From Streptomyces sp. NBC_00513 (GTDB taxonomy: Bacteria; Actinomycetota; Actinomycetes; Streptomycetales; Streptomycetaceae): a DNA stretch of 64,000 bases. This document shows positions 53,188 through 60,881 of this stretch, one piece after another (the stretch's first letter is position 1; every line of letters begins with the position of its first letter). The stretch spans positions 4,402,001 to 4,466,000 of the forward strand of contig NZ_CP107845.1 in the NCBI RefSeq assembly GCF_041431415.1, given 5' to 3'. Position numbers and translations under genes: made by a program. The notes beneath the pieces were generated by a model that was not told the origin of the DNA, did not search any database, and saw nothing but the letters and a program-made list of their open reading frames with translations.

Positions 53188-55143
53188 ATGACCATCACCT
53201 CCCTGCTCGTCGCCAACCGGGGCGAGATCGCCGTACGGATCTTCCGCACCGCTCGCGCCCTGGGCCTGGCCACCGTCGCCGTGCACTCCGACCCCGACGC
53301 GGACGCCCTGCACGTCCGGTCCGCCGACGCGGCGGTCCGGCTGCCGGGCGCGGCCCCCGCCGACACCTACCTGCGCGGCGATCTGGTCGTCAAGGCCGCT
53401 CTCGCGGCGGGCGCCGACGCCGTCCACCCCGGCTACGGATTCCTCTCCGAGAACGCCGACTTCGCCCGCGAGGTACGGGCCGCCGGGCTGACCTGGATCG
53501 GCCCGCCGCCCGAGGCCATCGAGGCCATGGCCTCCAAGACCCGGGCCAAGGACCTCATGCGGGCCGCCGGGGTGCCGCTCCTCGAACCCGTCGACCCGGC
53601 GCAGGCCGGCCCCGCCGACCTGCCCCTGCTGTTGAAGGCCGCGGCGGGCGGCGGCGGCCGCGGGATGCGCGTCGTACGGGACCTCGACCTGCTCAAGGAG
53701 GAGCTGGAGGGCGCCCGCGCCGAGGCCCGGTCGGCCTTCGGGGACGGCGAGGTGTTCGCCGAGCCCTACGTGGAGCGCGGCCGGCACGTCGAGGTGCAGA
53801 TCCTCGCGGACGCCCACGGCACCGTCTGGGCCCTCGGCACCCGTGACTGCTCCTTGCAACGCCGCCACCAGAAGGTCATCGAGGAGGCCCCGGCCCCGGG
53901 GCTCCCGGCGCCGCTGCGCGAGAGCCTGCACCAGGCCGCCGTGGCCGCCGCCCGGGCCGTGTCCTACCAGGGCGCGGGCACGGTCGAGTTCCTCGTCACC
54001 GCCGACGGCCGCCCGTACTTCCTGGAGATGAACACCCGCCTCCAGGTGGAACACCCCGTCACCGAGGCCGTCTTCGACCTCGACCTGGTGGCCCTGCAAC
54101 TGCGCGTCGCCGAGGGCGCGGCCCTGCCGACGGAACCCCCGGAGGCGGTCGGTCACGCCGTCGAGGCCCGGCTGTACGCCGAGGACCCGGGCCGGGACTG
54201 GCGCCCGCAGACCGGCGTCCTGCACACCCTGGCCGTCCCCGGGGCGGTCCGTGTGGACACCGGGTTCACCGACGGGGACACCGTCGGCGTGCACTACGAC
54301 CCGATGCTCGCCAAGGTGATCGCCCACGCCCCGACCCGCGCCGAGGCCGTACGCATACTGGCCCACGCCCTGGCCGGCGCCCGGGTCCACGGCCTGACCA
54401 CCAACCGCGACCTGCTCGTACGGTCCCTGCGCCACCCCGAGTTCACCGCCGCCCGGCTCGACACCGGCTTCTACGGGCGCCACCTCGACGCCCTCACCGC
54501 CGAGAACCCCGACGACGCCGCCCCGGCCCTGGCCGCGCTCGCCGCCGCCCTCGCCGACGCGGCGCCCGCGGCCGGGGCCCCGCTCGCCGCCCGCGTCGGC
54601 GCCTGGCGCAACGTCGTCTCCCAACCGCAGACCCGCCGCTACGAGATCGCCGGCGCCCCGTACGAGGTCGGCTACCACCCGGCCCGCAGCGGCCCCCCGG
54701 TCCCCGTGGGCCACCCCGGCGTCCGCGTCCTGGCCGCCGCGCCCGAGCTGGTCACCCTCGAAGTCGACGGGGTCCGAAGGGTGTTCCACGTGAAACACAA
54801 ATCGAACAAGGGGGGTGTGGGGGCCGCAGAGATCTGGGTGGACTCCCCGCTCGGCGCCCACACCCTCACCCGCCTGCCCCGGTTCTCCGACCCCCGGGAC
54901 CGCACCGAACCGGGCTCCCTGCTCGCCCCCATGCCCGGCACCGTCGTCCGCGTCGCCGAGGGCCTGGTCCCCGGCTCGGCGGTCACCGCCGGACAGCCCC
55001 TGCTCTGGCTGGAGGCGATGAAGATGGAACACCGCATCGTCGCGCCCGCCTCCGGCACGCTCACCGCGCTCCACGCCGCCACCGGCCAACAGGTCGAGTT
55101 CGGCGCCCTGCTCGCCGTAGTCCAGGAGGAAACGCCCGCATGA
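53188..55143 (+). CDS. Acyl-CoA carboxylase, biotin carboxylase/BCCP (alpha) subunit
   Basis: A 651-residue fused subunit. The ATP-grasp biotin carboxylase domain has TSLLVANRGEIAVRIFRTAR, AVHPGYGFLSENADFAREVR, LLKAAAGGGGRGMRVVRDLD (ATP loop), FAEPYVERGRHVEVQILADA, RDCSLQRRHQKVIEEAPAPG and EMNTRLQVEHPVTEAVFDLD. A linker/BT region follows to ~575. The C-terminal biotinyl domain (PMPGTVVRVAEGLVPGSAVT to the end) carries EAMKMEH with biotinylated Lys612. It acts with the beta subunit at 51581 on a branched acyl-CoA. A near-perfect parS-like 16-mer lies in its 3' part and encodes FHVKH. ATG 53188 starts nine bases after the beta-subunit stop. Confidence 0.94.
   Translation: MTITSLLVANRGEIAVRIFRTARALGLATVAVHSDPDADALHVRSADAAVRLPGAAPADTYLRGDLVVKAALAAGADAVHPGYGFLSENADFAREVRAAGLTWIGPPPEAIEAMASKTRAKDLMRAAGVPLLEPVDPAQAGPADLPLLLKAAAGGGGRGMRVVRDLDLLKEELEGARAEARSAFGDGEVFAEPYVERGRHVEVQILADAHGTVWALGTRDCSLQRRHQKVIEEAPAPGLPAPLRESLHQAAVAAARAVSYQGAGTVEFLVTADGRPYFLEMNTRLQVEHPVTEAVFDLDLVALQLRVAEGAALPTEPPEAVGHAVEARLYAEDPGRDWRPQTGVLHTLAVPGAVRVDTGFTDGDTVGVHYDPMLAKVIAHAPTRAEAVRILAHALAGARVHGLTTNRDLLVRSLRHPEFTAARLDTGFYGRHLDALTAENPDDAAPALAALAAALADAAPAAGAPLAARVGAWRNVVSQPQTRRYEIAGAPYEVGYHPARSGPPVPVGHPGVRVLAAAPELVTLEVDGVRRVFHVKHKSNKGGVGAAEIWVDSPLGAHTLTRLPRFSDPRDRTEPGSLLAPMPGTVVRVAEGLVPGSAVTAGQPLLWLEAMKMEHRIVAPASGTLTALHAATGQQVEFGALLAVVQEETPA
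54782..54797. promoter_or_regulatory. parS-like ParB-binding site inside the biotin carboxylase gene
   Basis: TGTTCCACGTGAAACA differs from the ParB consensus TGTTTCACGTGAAACA at one position. The match lies within the coding sequence, which reads VFHVKHKSNK there. In Streptomyces, ParB binds clusters of such sites for chromosome segregation. Confidence 0.6.
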
Positions 55144-56300
55144 GCACCGTCGTAGAGACCGAAGAACACCAGGCCCTGCGCTCCGCCGTCGCAGCCCTCG
55201 GCAAGCGGTACGGCCGCGAGTACCTCGCCCGGGTCGCCCGTGAGGGCGGCCACCCCGACGAACTGTGGGCCGACGCCGCGAAGCTCGGCTACCTCGGCGT
55301 CAACCTCCCCGAGGAGTACGGCGGCGGGGGCGGCGGCATCGCCGAACTCTCCATCGTCCTGGAGGAACTGGGCGCCGCCGGCTGTCCGCTGCTGATGATG
55401 GTCGTCTCACCGGCCATCTGCGGCACGGTGATCTCCCGCTTCGGCACCGAGGCCCAGAAACGGACCTGGCTCCCCGGCCTCGCCGACGGCACCCGCACCA
55501 TGGCCTTCGGCATCACCGAACCCGACGCCGGCTCCAACTCCCACCGCATCACCACCACCGCCCGCCGCGACGGCGACGACTGGGTGCTGAACGGCCGCAA
55601 GGTGTTCATCTCCGGCGTGGACATCGCCGACGCCACGCTCATCGTGAGCCGCACCGAGGACGCGCGGACCGGCAGCCTCAAGCCCTGCCTGTTCATCGTC
55701 CCGCGCGAGACCCCCGGCTTCTCCCGCTCCCTCATCGACATGGAACTCCAGGCCGCCGAGAAGCAGTGGGAGCTGGTCCTGGACGAGGTGCGGCTGCCCG
55801 CCGACGCCCTGGTCGGCGACGAGGACGCCGGGCTCCTCCAACTGTTCGCCGGACTCAACCCCGAACGGATCATGACCGCCGCCTTCGCGATCGGCATGGG
55901 CCGGTACGCCCTCGCCAAGGCCGTGGACTACGCCAAGACCCGCCGGGTGTGGAAGGAGCCCATCGGGGCCCACCAGGCCATCGCCCACCCGCTGGCCCAG
56001 TCCCACATCGAACTGGAACTGGCCCGCCTGATGACGCGGAAGGCCGCCGCGCTCTACGACGCCGGCGACGACATGGGCGCGGGAGAGGCCGCCAACATGG
56101 CCAAGTACGCTGCCGCCGAGGCCTGCGTACGGGCGGTGGACCAGTCCGTGCACACCCTGGGCGGCAACGGCCTCACCCGGGAGTACGGCCTGGCCTCGCT
56201 GATCACCGCCTCCCGCGTCGCCCGCATAGCCCCCGTCAGCCGGGAGATGATCCTCAACTTCGTCTCCCACCAGACCCTCGGCCTGCCCAAGTCGTACTAG
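55140..56300 (+). CDS. Acyl-CoA dehydrogenase
   Basis: A 386-residue FAD-dependent acyl-CoA dehydrogenase that forms the alpha,beta-double bond in an acyl-CoA. The N-terminal helical domain has LGYLGVNLPEEYGGGGGGIA, the middle domain TMAFGITEPDAGSNSHRITT (FAD contact GITEPDAGS) and WVLNGRKVFISGVDIADATL, and the C-terminal helical domain FAGLNPERIMTAAFAIGMGR and AYARAVDQSVHTLGG-like (EACVRAVDQSVHTLGGNGLT). The catalytic Glu is probably in the HTLGGNGLTREYGLASL stretch, as in isovaleryl-CoA-type enzymes, or in helix G. ATGA overlaps the preceding stop, so it is translationally coupled. The branched-chain context fits isovaleryl-CoA or citronellyl-CoA, not shown. Confidence 0.93.
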   Translation: MSTVVETEEHQALRSAVAALGKRYGREYLARVAREGGHPDELWADAAKLGYLGVNLPEEYGGGGGGIAELSIVLEELGAAGCPLLMMVVSPAICGTVISRFGTEAQKRTWLPGLADGTRTMAFGITEPDAGSNSHRITTTARRDGDDWVLNGRKVFISGVDIADATLIVSRTEDARTGSLKPCLFIVPRETPGFSRSLIDMELQAAEKQWELVLDEVRLPADALVGDEDAGLLQLFAGLNPERIMTAAFAIGMGRYALAKAVDYAKTRRVWKEPIGAHQAIAHPLAQSHIELELARLMTRKAAALYDAGDDMGAGEAANMAKYAAAEACVRAVDQSVHTLGGNGLTREYGLASLITASRVARIAPVSREMILNFVSHQTLGLPKSY

Positions 56301-56311
56301 CACCGCACCGG

Positions 56312-56339
56312 GCGCCGCCCCCACGGGAGGGCGGCGCCA
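56312..56339 (+). terminator. Hairpin within the operon
   Basis: GGCGCCGCCC (56312-56321) pairs with GGGCGGCGCC (56330-56339), between the dehydrogenase and hydratase genes. It may attenuate rather than end transcription, since the TetR gene at the end appears to belong to the same unit. Confidence 0.55.
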
Positions 56340-56370
56340 CGACCGGCACGAGCCCCACCGGAGGAACGGC

Positions 56371-57117
56371 ATGACCCCCCTCGTCGGCGCAGCCCACGAC
56401 CGTGGCATCACCACGCTCACGCTCGACTCCCCGGCCAACCGCAACGCGCTCTCCGCGGACCTCGTCGCCGCTCTGCGCGCGGCCCTCGCCGAGGCGGGCG
56501 CCGACCCCGCGACCCGGGCCGTCGTCCTCACCCACACCGGCACCACCTTCTGCGCCGGCGCCGACCTGAAGTCCCCGTGCGACCCGGCGGACTTCGTGGC
56601 CCTGCTCACCGAGCTGACCGAGCTGCCCAAGCCGGTCGTCGCCCGCGTCACCGGACACGTCCGGGCGGGCGGTCTCGGCCTGCTCGGTGCCTGCGACATC
56701 GCGGCGGCCGGACCGGGCTCCACGTACGCCTTCACCGAGACGCACCTCGGCGTGGTCCCGGCCGTCATCTCGGCGCCGCTGCTGCCGCGCCTGGACCCCC
56801 GGGCCGCCTCCCGGTACTTCCTGACCGCCGAGGCGTTCGACGCGGCGGAAGCCGCCCGGATCGGCCTGCTGAGCCTGCACGGCGCGGCCGGCGAGGACGT
56901 CGACGAGCTGCTCGCCCCCGTCCTCGCGGGACTGCGCAAGGCCGGCCCGGAGGCCCTCGCCGCGACCAAGGAACTGGTCACCGCCCCGGTCCGGGCCGCC
57001 CTGGCCCGGGACGGGGCGGCGCTCACCGAGCTGTCCGCCCGCCACTTCGGCTCCGCCGAGGCACGCGAGGGCATCGGAGCCCGCTTCGAGCGCCGGGACC
57101 CCTCGTGGGCACTGTGA
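56371..57117 (+). CDS. Enoyl-CoA hydratase/isomerase family protein
   Basis: A 248-residue crotonase-fold protein for hydration (or isomerisation) of an enoyl-CoA. It begins GITTLTLDSPANRNALSADL, the oxyanion-hole strand-helix is VLTHTGTTFCAGADLKSPCD, ELPKPVVARVTGHVRAGGLG with LLGACDIAAAGP gives the second backbone NH, and YAFTETHLGVVPAVISAPLL carries the conserved region around the catalytic Glu. In Liu/Atu pathways this enzyme acts on methylglutaconyl-CoA or hydroxygeranyl-type CoA. GGAGGAACGGC precedes ATG 56371. The stop overlaps the TetR start (GTGA). Confidence 0.9.
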   Translation: MTPLVGAAHDRGITTLTLDSPANRNALSADLVAALRAALAEAGADPATRAVVLTHTGTTFCAGADLKSPCDPADFVALLTELTELPKPVVARVTGHVRAGGLGLLGACDIAAAGPGSTYAFTETHLGVVPAVISAPLLPRLDPRAASRYFLTAEAFDAAEAARIGLLSLHGAAGEDVDELLAPVLAGLRKAGPEALAATKELVTAPVRAALARDGAALTELSARHFGSAEAREGIGARFERRDPSWAL

Positions 57118-57692
57118 CCGGACCCAAGCAGGCCCGCAGCCGGGTGACCCGCCGCCACCTCCTGGAGGCCGCCGTCTCCTGCCTGGCCGAGCACGGCTGG
57201 GCGGGTTCCACCGTCGCGGTCGTCGCCGAGCGCGCCGGCGTCTCGCGGGGCGCGGCCCAGCACCACTTCCCGACCCGCGAGGACCTGTTCACGGCCGCCG
57301 TCGAGTACGTGGCCGAGGAACGATCCACCGCCGTGCGGACCCTCTTCCAGGCCGGACCGGCGGCCCGGCCCGTGGTGGTCGAGGCGCTGGTGGACATGTA
57401 CACCGGGACGCTCTTCCGGGCCGCGCTCCAACTGTGGGTCGCCGCCTCCAACGAGGAGCAGTTGCGTCCCCGGGTGACCGAGCTCGAGGCCCGGGTCGGC
57501 CGCGAGACCCACCGCATCGCCGTCGAGCTGCTGGGCGCGGACGAGTCGGTACCGGGCGTCCGGGAGACCGTGCAGGGGCTCCTGGACATGGCGCGCGGCC
57601 TCGGGCTGGCGAACGTGCTGACCGACGACACGGCCCGCCGGGCCCGCGTCGTCGCCCAGTGGGCCCGGATCCTGGACTCCGCGCTGACCTGA
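57114..57692 (+). CDS. TetR-family transcriptional regulator
   Basis: A 192-residue TetR regulator. The N-terminal HTH is RRHLLEAAVSCLAEHGWAGS with VAVVAERAGVSRGAAQHHFP as helices 2-3 (recognition helix AAQHHF), and the C-terminal helical ligand domain follows (LVDMYTGTLFRAALQLWVAA, LGLANVLTDDTARRARVVAQ). It lies last in the operon with a GTGA overlap with the hydratase gene and is the likely partner of the palindrome at 48927-48948. The ligand is expected to be an acyl-CoA intermediate, as for related TetR repressors of acyl-CoA catabolism. GTG 57114 is used; an in-frame GTG at 57105 exists. A strong terminator follows. Confidence 0.9.
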   Translation: MTGPKQARSRVTRRHLLEAAVSCLAEHGWAGSTVAVVAERAGVSRGAAQHHFPTREDLFTAAVEYVAEERSTAVRTLFQAGPAARPVVVEALVDMYTGTLFRAALQLWVAASNEEQLRPRVTELEARVGRETHRIAVELLGADESVPGVRETVQGLLDMARGLGLANVLTDDTARRARVVAQWARILDSALT

Positions 57693-57701
57693 GGCGGACA
57701 C

Positions 57702-57743
57702 GGCGACGGCACCGCACCCCGTCCCGGGTGCGGTGCCGTCGCC
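57702..57743. terminator. Bidirectional 18-bp hairpin terminator
   Basis: GGCGACGGCACCGCACCC (57702-57719) pairs with 57726-57743, a perfect 18-bp stem with a six-base loop, between the convergent acyl-CoA operon and the citrate synthase gene. Confidence 0.9.
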
Positions 57744-57763
57744 CTGTACGTGACCCTGCGGCG

Positions 57764-58870
57764 TCAGGCCGTCTCGGCCATGTCCGCGTAGCCGGCGATC
57801 TCGCGCGGGTTGCGCACGCCGGGACCGGTGTAGCGGGCCGACGGACGCACGAGGCGCCCGGTGCGCTTCTGTTCCAGGATGTGCGCCGACCAGCCGGCCG
57901 TGCGGGCGCACGTGAACATCGAGGTGAACATGTGCGCCGGCACCTCCGCGAAGTCCAGCATGATCGCGGCCCAGAACTCCACGTTCGTCGCGAGCACCCG
58001 GTCGGGACGGCGCGCGTGCAGCTCCTCCAGCGCGGCCTTCTCCAGGGCGGCGGCCACCTCGTAGCGCGGGGCGTCCAGCTCCTTGGCGGTGCGCCGCAGC
58101 ACGCGGGCACGCGGGTCCTCGGCACGGTAGACGCGGTGCCCGAAGCCCATCAGGCGCTCGCCCTTGTCGAGGGCCTTCTTCACGTACGCCACGGCGTCGC
58201 CGGTGCGCTCGATCTCCTCGATCATGCCGAGGACGCGCGAGGGCGCCCCGCCGTGCAGCGGGCCCGACATGGCGCCGACCGCGCCCGACAGGGCCGCCGC
58301 GACGTCGGCGCCGGTGGAGGCGATGACGCGGGCGGTGAAGGTGGAGGCGTTCATGCCGTGCTCGGCGGCCGAGGTCCAGTACGCGTCGACGGCCTTGACG
58401 TGCCGCGGGTCCGGCTCGCCCCGCCAGCGGATCATGAACCGTTCGACGACGGACCCGGCCTTGTCGATCTCCTTCTGCGGGACCATCGGCAGGCCCTGCC
58501 CGCGGGCGGACTGGGCGACGTACGACAGTGCCATCACGGCCGCGCGGGCCAGGTCGTCGCGGGCGGTGTGCTCGTCGATGTCGAGGAGCGGTTTCAGACC
58601 CCACACGGGGGCGAGCATGGCGAGCGCGGACTGCACGTCGACACGGATGTCACCGGAGTGGACCGGGATCGGGAACGGTTCGGCGGCCGGCAGGCCGGGG
58701 TTGAAAGCACCGTCGACCAGCAGGCCCCAGACGTTCCCGAAGGAGACGTGGCCGACCAGGTCTTCGATGTCCACCCCCCGGTAGCGGAGCGATCCGCCCT
58801 CCTTGTCGGGCTCGGCGATCTCCGTCTCGAACGCGACGACCCCTTCGAGCCCGGGTACGAAGTCGGACAT
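57764..58870 (-). CDS. Citrate synthase (type II-like short form)
   Basis: A 368-residue citrate synthase that condenses oxaloacetate and acetyl-CoA. Signatures are GLEGVVAFETEIAEPDKEGG, SLRYRGVDIEDLVGHVSFGN, ARGQGLPMVPQKEIDKAGSV, SAAEHGMNASTFTARVIAST (active-site His), GPLHGGAPSRVLGMIEEIER (second His), GFGHRVYRAEDPRARVLRRT with conserved Arg, and ADMAETA at the end. Short forms like this in actinobacteria include second citrate/methylcitrate synthase paralogues, so a role in 2-methylcitrate formation from propionyl-CoA, a product of branched acyl-CoA breakdown, is conceivable but unproven. ATG 58870 has a GAGGAG ribosome site. Divergent from pdxH. Confidence 0.92.
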   Translation of the reverse strand: MSDFVPGLEGVVAFETEIAEPDKEGGSLRYRGVDIEDLVGHVSFGNVWGLLVDGAFNPGLPAAEPFPIPVHSGDIRVDVQSALAMLAPVWGLKPLLDIDEHTARDDLARAAVMALSYVAQSARGQGLPMVPQKEIDKAGSVVERFMIRWRGEPDPRHVKAVDAYWTSAAEHGMNASTFTARVIASTGADVAAALSGAVGAMSGPLHGGAPSRVLGMIEEIERTGDAVAYVKKALDKGERLMGFGHRVYRAEDPRARVLRRTAKELDAPRYEVAAALEKAALEELHARRPDRVLATNVEFWAAIMLDFAEVPAHMFTSMFTCARTAGWSAHILEQKRTGRLVRPSARYTGPGVRNPREIAGYADMAETA

Positions 58871-59109
58871 CAGGCGGCTCCTCAGATAGTGCGAACACGC
58901 GCGGCTCCCGGCGTGATTCGCGGTCCGGCGCGGTCATCCCCGTTGATGCCCGGCACGGCCGTCGGTCACCCTCACGGGGACCCTCGGACCGGCCCCAAGA
59001 TTTTGTCCGTTCCGCTTGTCGTTCGGAAGCGTGACATACGGCACACCTCCGCCGGGAGAACGCCCCCCGACGGCCGGCGGGGGAGCCGACGGGGGAGGAC
59101 TGCGGCAGG

Positions 59110-59772
59110 ATGGCCGGCGTGACCGATCAGGACCTTGACCCCGCCGCCATGCGCAAGCAGTACCGCTCGCAGCTCGTCGACGTGGACGGCCTCGCCGACG
59201 ACCCGATGGCGCAGTTCTCCCTGTGGTTCCAGGAGGCCGCCGACGCGAACCTCTTCGAACCCAACGCGATGGTCGTCTCCACGGCGACCCCCGACGGGCG
59301 GCCCAGCTCCCGCACGGTGCTGCTGAAGCAGTTCGACGAGCGGGGCTTCGTCTTCTTCACCAACCACGGCTCCCGCAAGGGCCGCGAGCTCGACGCGAAC
59401 CCGTACGCCTCGCTGCTGTTCCCCTGGCACCCGATCGCCCGCCAGGTGATCGTGACCGGCACGGCCGCGCGCATCGGCCGGGACGAGACGGCCGCGTACT
59501 TCCGTTCCCGCCCGCACGGCTCCCAGCTGGGCGCCTGGGCGAGCGAGCAGTCCCGCGTCATCGGCTCCCGCGCCGAGCTGGACCGGCGGTACGCGGAGCT
59601 GGCGGAGCGCTATCCGGAGGGGGAGCAGGTTCCGGTGCCGCCGGAGTGGGGCGGCCTGCGGGTGGTCCCGGACGCGGTGGAGTTCTGGCAGGGCCATGAG
59701 AACCGGCTGCACGACCGGCTGCGCTACGTCCGTGAGGGCGGGAAGTGGCGGGTCGAGCGACTCTGCCCGTGA
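59110..59772 (+). CDS. pdxH: Pyridoxamine 5'-phosphate oxidase
   Basis: PdxH is the FMN flavoenzyme that makes pyridoxal 5'-phosphate from pyridoxine- or pyridoxamine-phosphate. The 220-residue sequence is canonical: [40 protein letters not shown] with [60 protein letters not shown], and the C-terminal [20 protein letters not shown] plus WRVERLCP. The ATG at 59110 and a GTG nine bases later (59119) are both possible; the upstream AGGACTGCGGCAGG favours the ATG. It is the last gene before a structured intergenic region. It is divergent from the citrate synthase gene. Confidence 0.94.
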   Translation: MAGVTDQDLDPAAMRKQYRSQLVDVDGLADDPMAQFSLWFQEAADANLFEPNAMVVSTATPDGRPSSRTVLLKQFDERGFVFFTNHGSRKGRELDANPYASLLFPWHPIARQVIVTGTAARIGRDETAAYFRSRPHGSQLGAWASEQSRVIGSRAELDRRYAELAERYPEGEQVPVPPEWGGLRVVPDAVEFWQGHENRLHDRLRYVREGGKWRVERLCP

Positions 59773-59830
59773 GCCGCCGGGCGGCCGAAGGGGGCGAGGG
59801 GGGCGAGGGGGGCGAGGGGCGAGAACGCAG

Positions 59831-59982
59831 GCGACCCGCGGGCTCTGGTTCCTCTCCTGCAGTGAGAGGAGCCGGCCGGACGTACCGGCGAGCCCGCGGG
59901 TCGGGTGACTGCTTGGGATTGGCGCCTGGCGTTCCCGCCGGGCACCGCACTGGGTGCGTGCGACGACGGGCGCTTTAGCCCG
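59831..59982. ncRNA. Candidate structured RNA or complex terminator after pdxH
   Basis: Five helices can be drawn in this gene-free segment. P1 is CGACCCGCGGGCTC (59832-59845) with GAGCCCGCGGGTCG (59890-59903), 14 perfect pairs. Inside P1 are P2 CCTCTC/GAGAGG (59851-59856, 59864-59869) and P3 GCCGG/CCGGC (59871-59875, 59885-59889), giving a three-way junction. P4 is GCCTGGCG/CGCCGGGC (59924-59931, 59936-59943, one G-U), and a final hairpin is CGGGC/GCCCG (59967-59971, 59978-59982). It matches no RNA class I can name. Its strand is uncertain, because the helices are symmetric. Confidence 0.4.
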
Positions 59983-60164
59983 CAGCCACCTCACGCGTCC
60001 GGTTTCCGTACATTTCGGGAACCACCTCCCTTCTCGTGTACCGCAGAGCCTACGACCCCTCCCCGGGTCCCTCAACTTATTAATTCGGGCCACACAACTC
60101 CCCTTACCGAGCCCTGAGTTGCTCCCTACACTGGCGTCCCGCGCGGGGAAACGGGGAGGGTGTC

Positions 60165-60764
60165 ATGAGCACACGGCTGCCGCGGGAGTACCGGGTCCGC
60201 TCGGAGCAGATGGCCGGCGTGTACGTCGCCGTCGGCATCGGCACACCGGGCGTGCTGCTGACCGTGCTGAACATGGAGAACACCCCGGGGTGGGTGAAGT
60301 CCCTGGTCGTGGCCCTGGTGCTGGCCTTCTTCGGCTGGCTGGTCGTGGCCGCGAAACGCTGTTCCACCTCCGCAGACCTCAAGGGGATCCGGGTCCGCCG
60401 CTTCACCGGGACCCGCAGGCTGGCCTGGGAGGAGGTCCAGGACATCCGCGCCGCCCCGAACCCGAGCGCGCACACCGCGAAGAACCAGCCGACGGTCATC
60501 TCGTACGCCTACGACGACGCGGGCCGCCGCGTCCAGCTGATGTACGTCGACGACAACCACGTCGACGTCGCCCGCGAGGTCGGCGCCCTGCGCGCCGCCT
60601 GGGAGGAGCTGCGCGGTCCGGACTGGGCGCAGGACCCGGAGGCGGTGCGCCGCATCGCGCGGCACGACGTCCGCGACCGGCGCGTACGGAAGACCTACCT
60701 CTGGATCGTCATGATCATCGTGGTGGTCTTCGTGGTCGCGATGGTGTCGTTGTTCGCCGGCTGA
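60165..60764 (+). CDS. Membrane protein with PH-like domain, 199 aa
   Basis: A membrane protein with a PH-type beta domain. Two helices near the start, MAGVYVAVGIGTPGVLLTVL and SLVVALVLAFFGWLVVAAKR, are followed by a bacterial PH-like domain, STSADLKGIRVRRFTGTRRL with AWEEVQDIRAAPNPS and VISYAYDDAGRRVQLMYVDD, typical of proteins that read the cytosolic face. A third helix, TYLWIVMIIVVVFVVAMVSL, closes the chain. No enzyme motif is seen; such proteins in Streptomyces are of unknown function. ATG 60165 follows GGGAGGGTGTC. It is preceded by the 392-bp stretch with the structured element, which could regulate it. Confidence 0.8.
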   Translation: MSTRLPREYRVRSEQMAGVYVAVGIGTPGVLLTVLNMENTPGWVKSLVVALVLAFFGWLVVAAKRCSTSADLKGIRVRRFTGTRRLAWEEVQDIRAAPNPSAHTAKNQPTVISYAYDDAGRRVQLMYVDDNHVDVAREVGALRAAWEELRGPDWAQDPEAVRRIARHDVRDRRVRKTYLWIVMIIVVVFVVAMVSLFAG

Positions 60765-60881
60765 GCGGCCTGCCCCTCGGGGACATACCGGGATGATTCC
60801 GGGAAGCGGGTGTGGGCTGTGTCACGTTCCAGTTGAATGATCCGACGTGCCGCACACGCGAACACCTGCAGGGGGTGCCAG

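Noticed and set aside
54782..54797. Interpretation of the parS-like 16-mer as a pure codon coincidence
   Set aside because: Considered seriously, since FHVKH forces part of it, but the near-complete symmetry over 16 bases was judged worth reporting.
59773..60164. tRNA or 6C RNA in the gap after pdxH
   Set aside because: The helices do not fit a cloverleaf, no CCA-type acceptor is seen, and no C6 hairpin loops are present.
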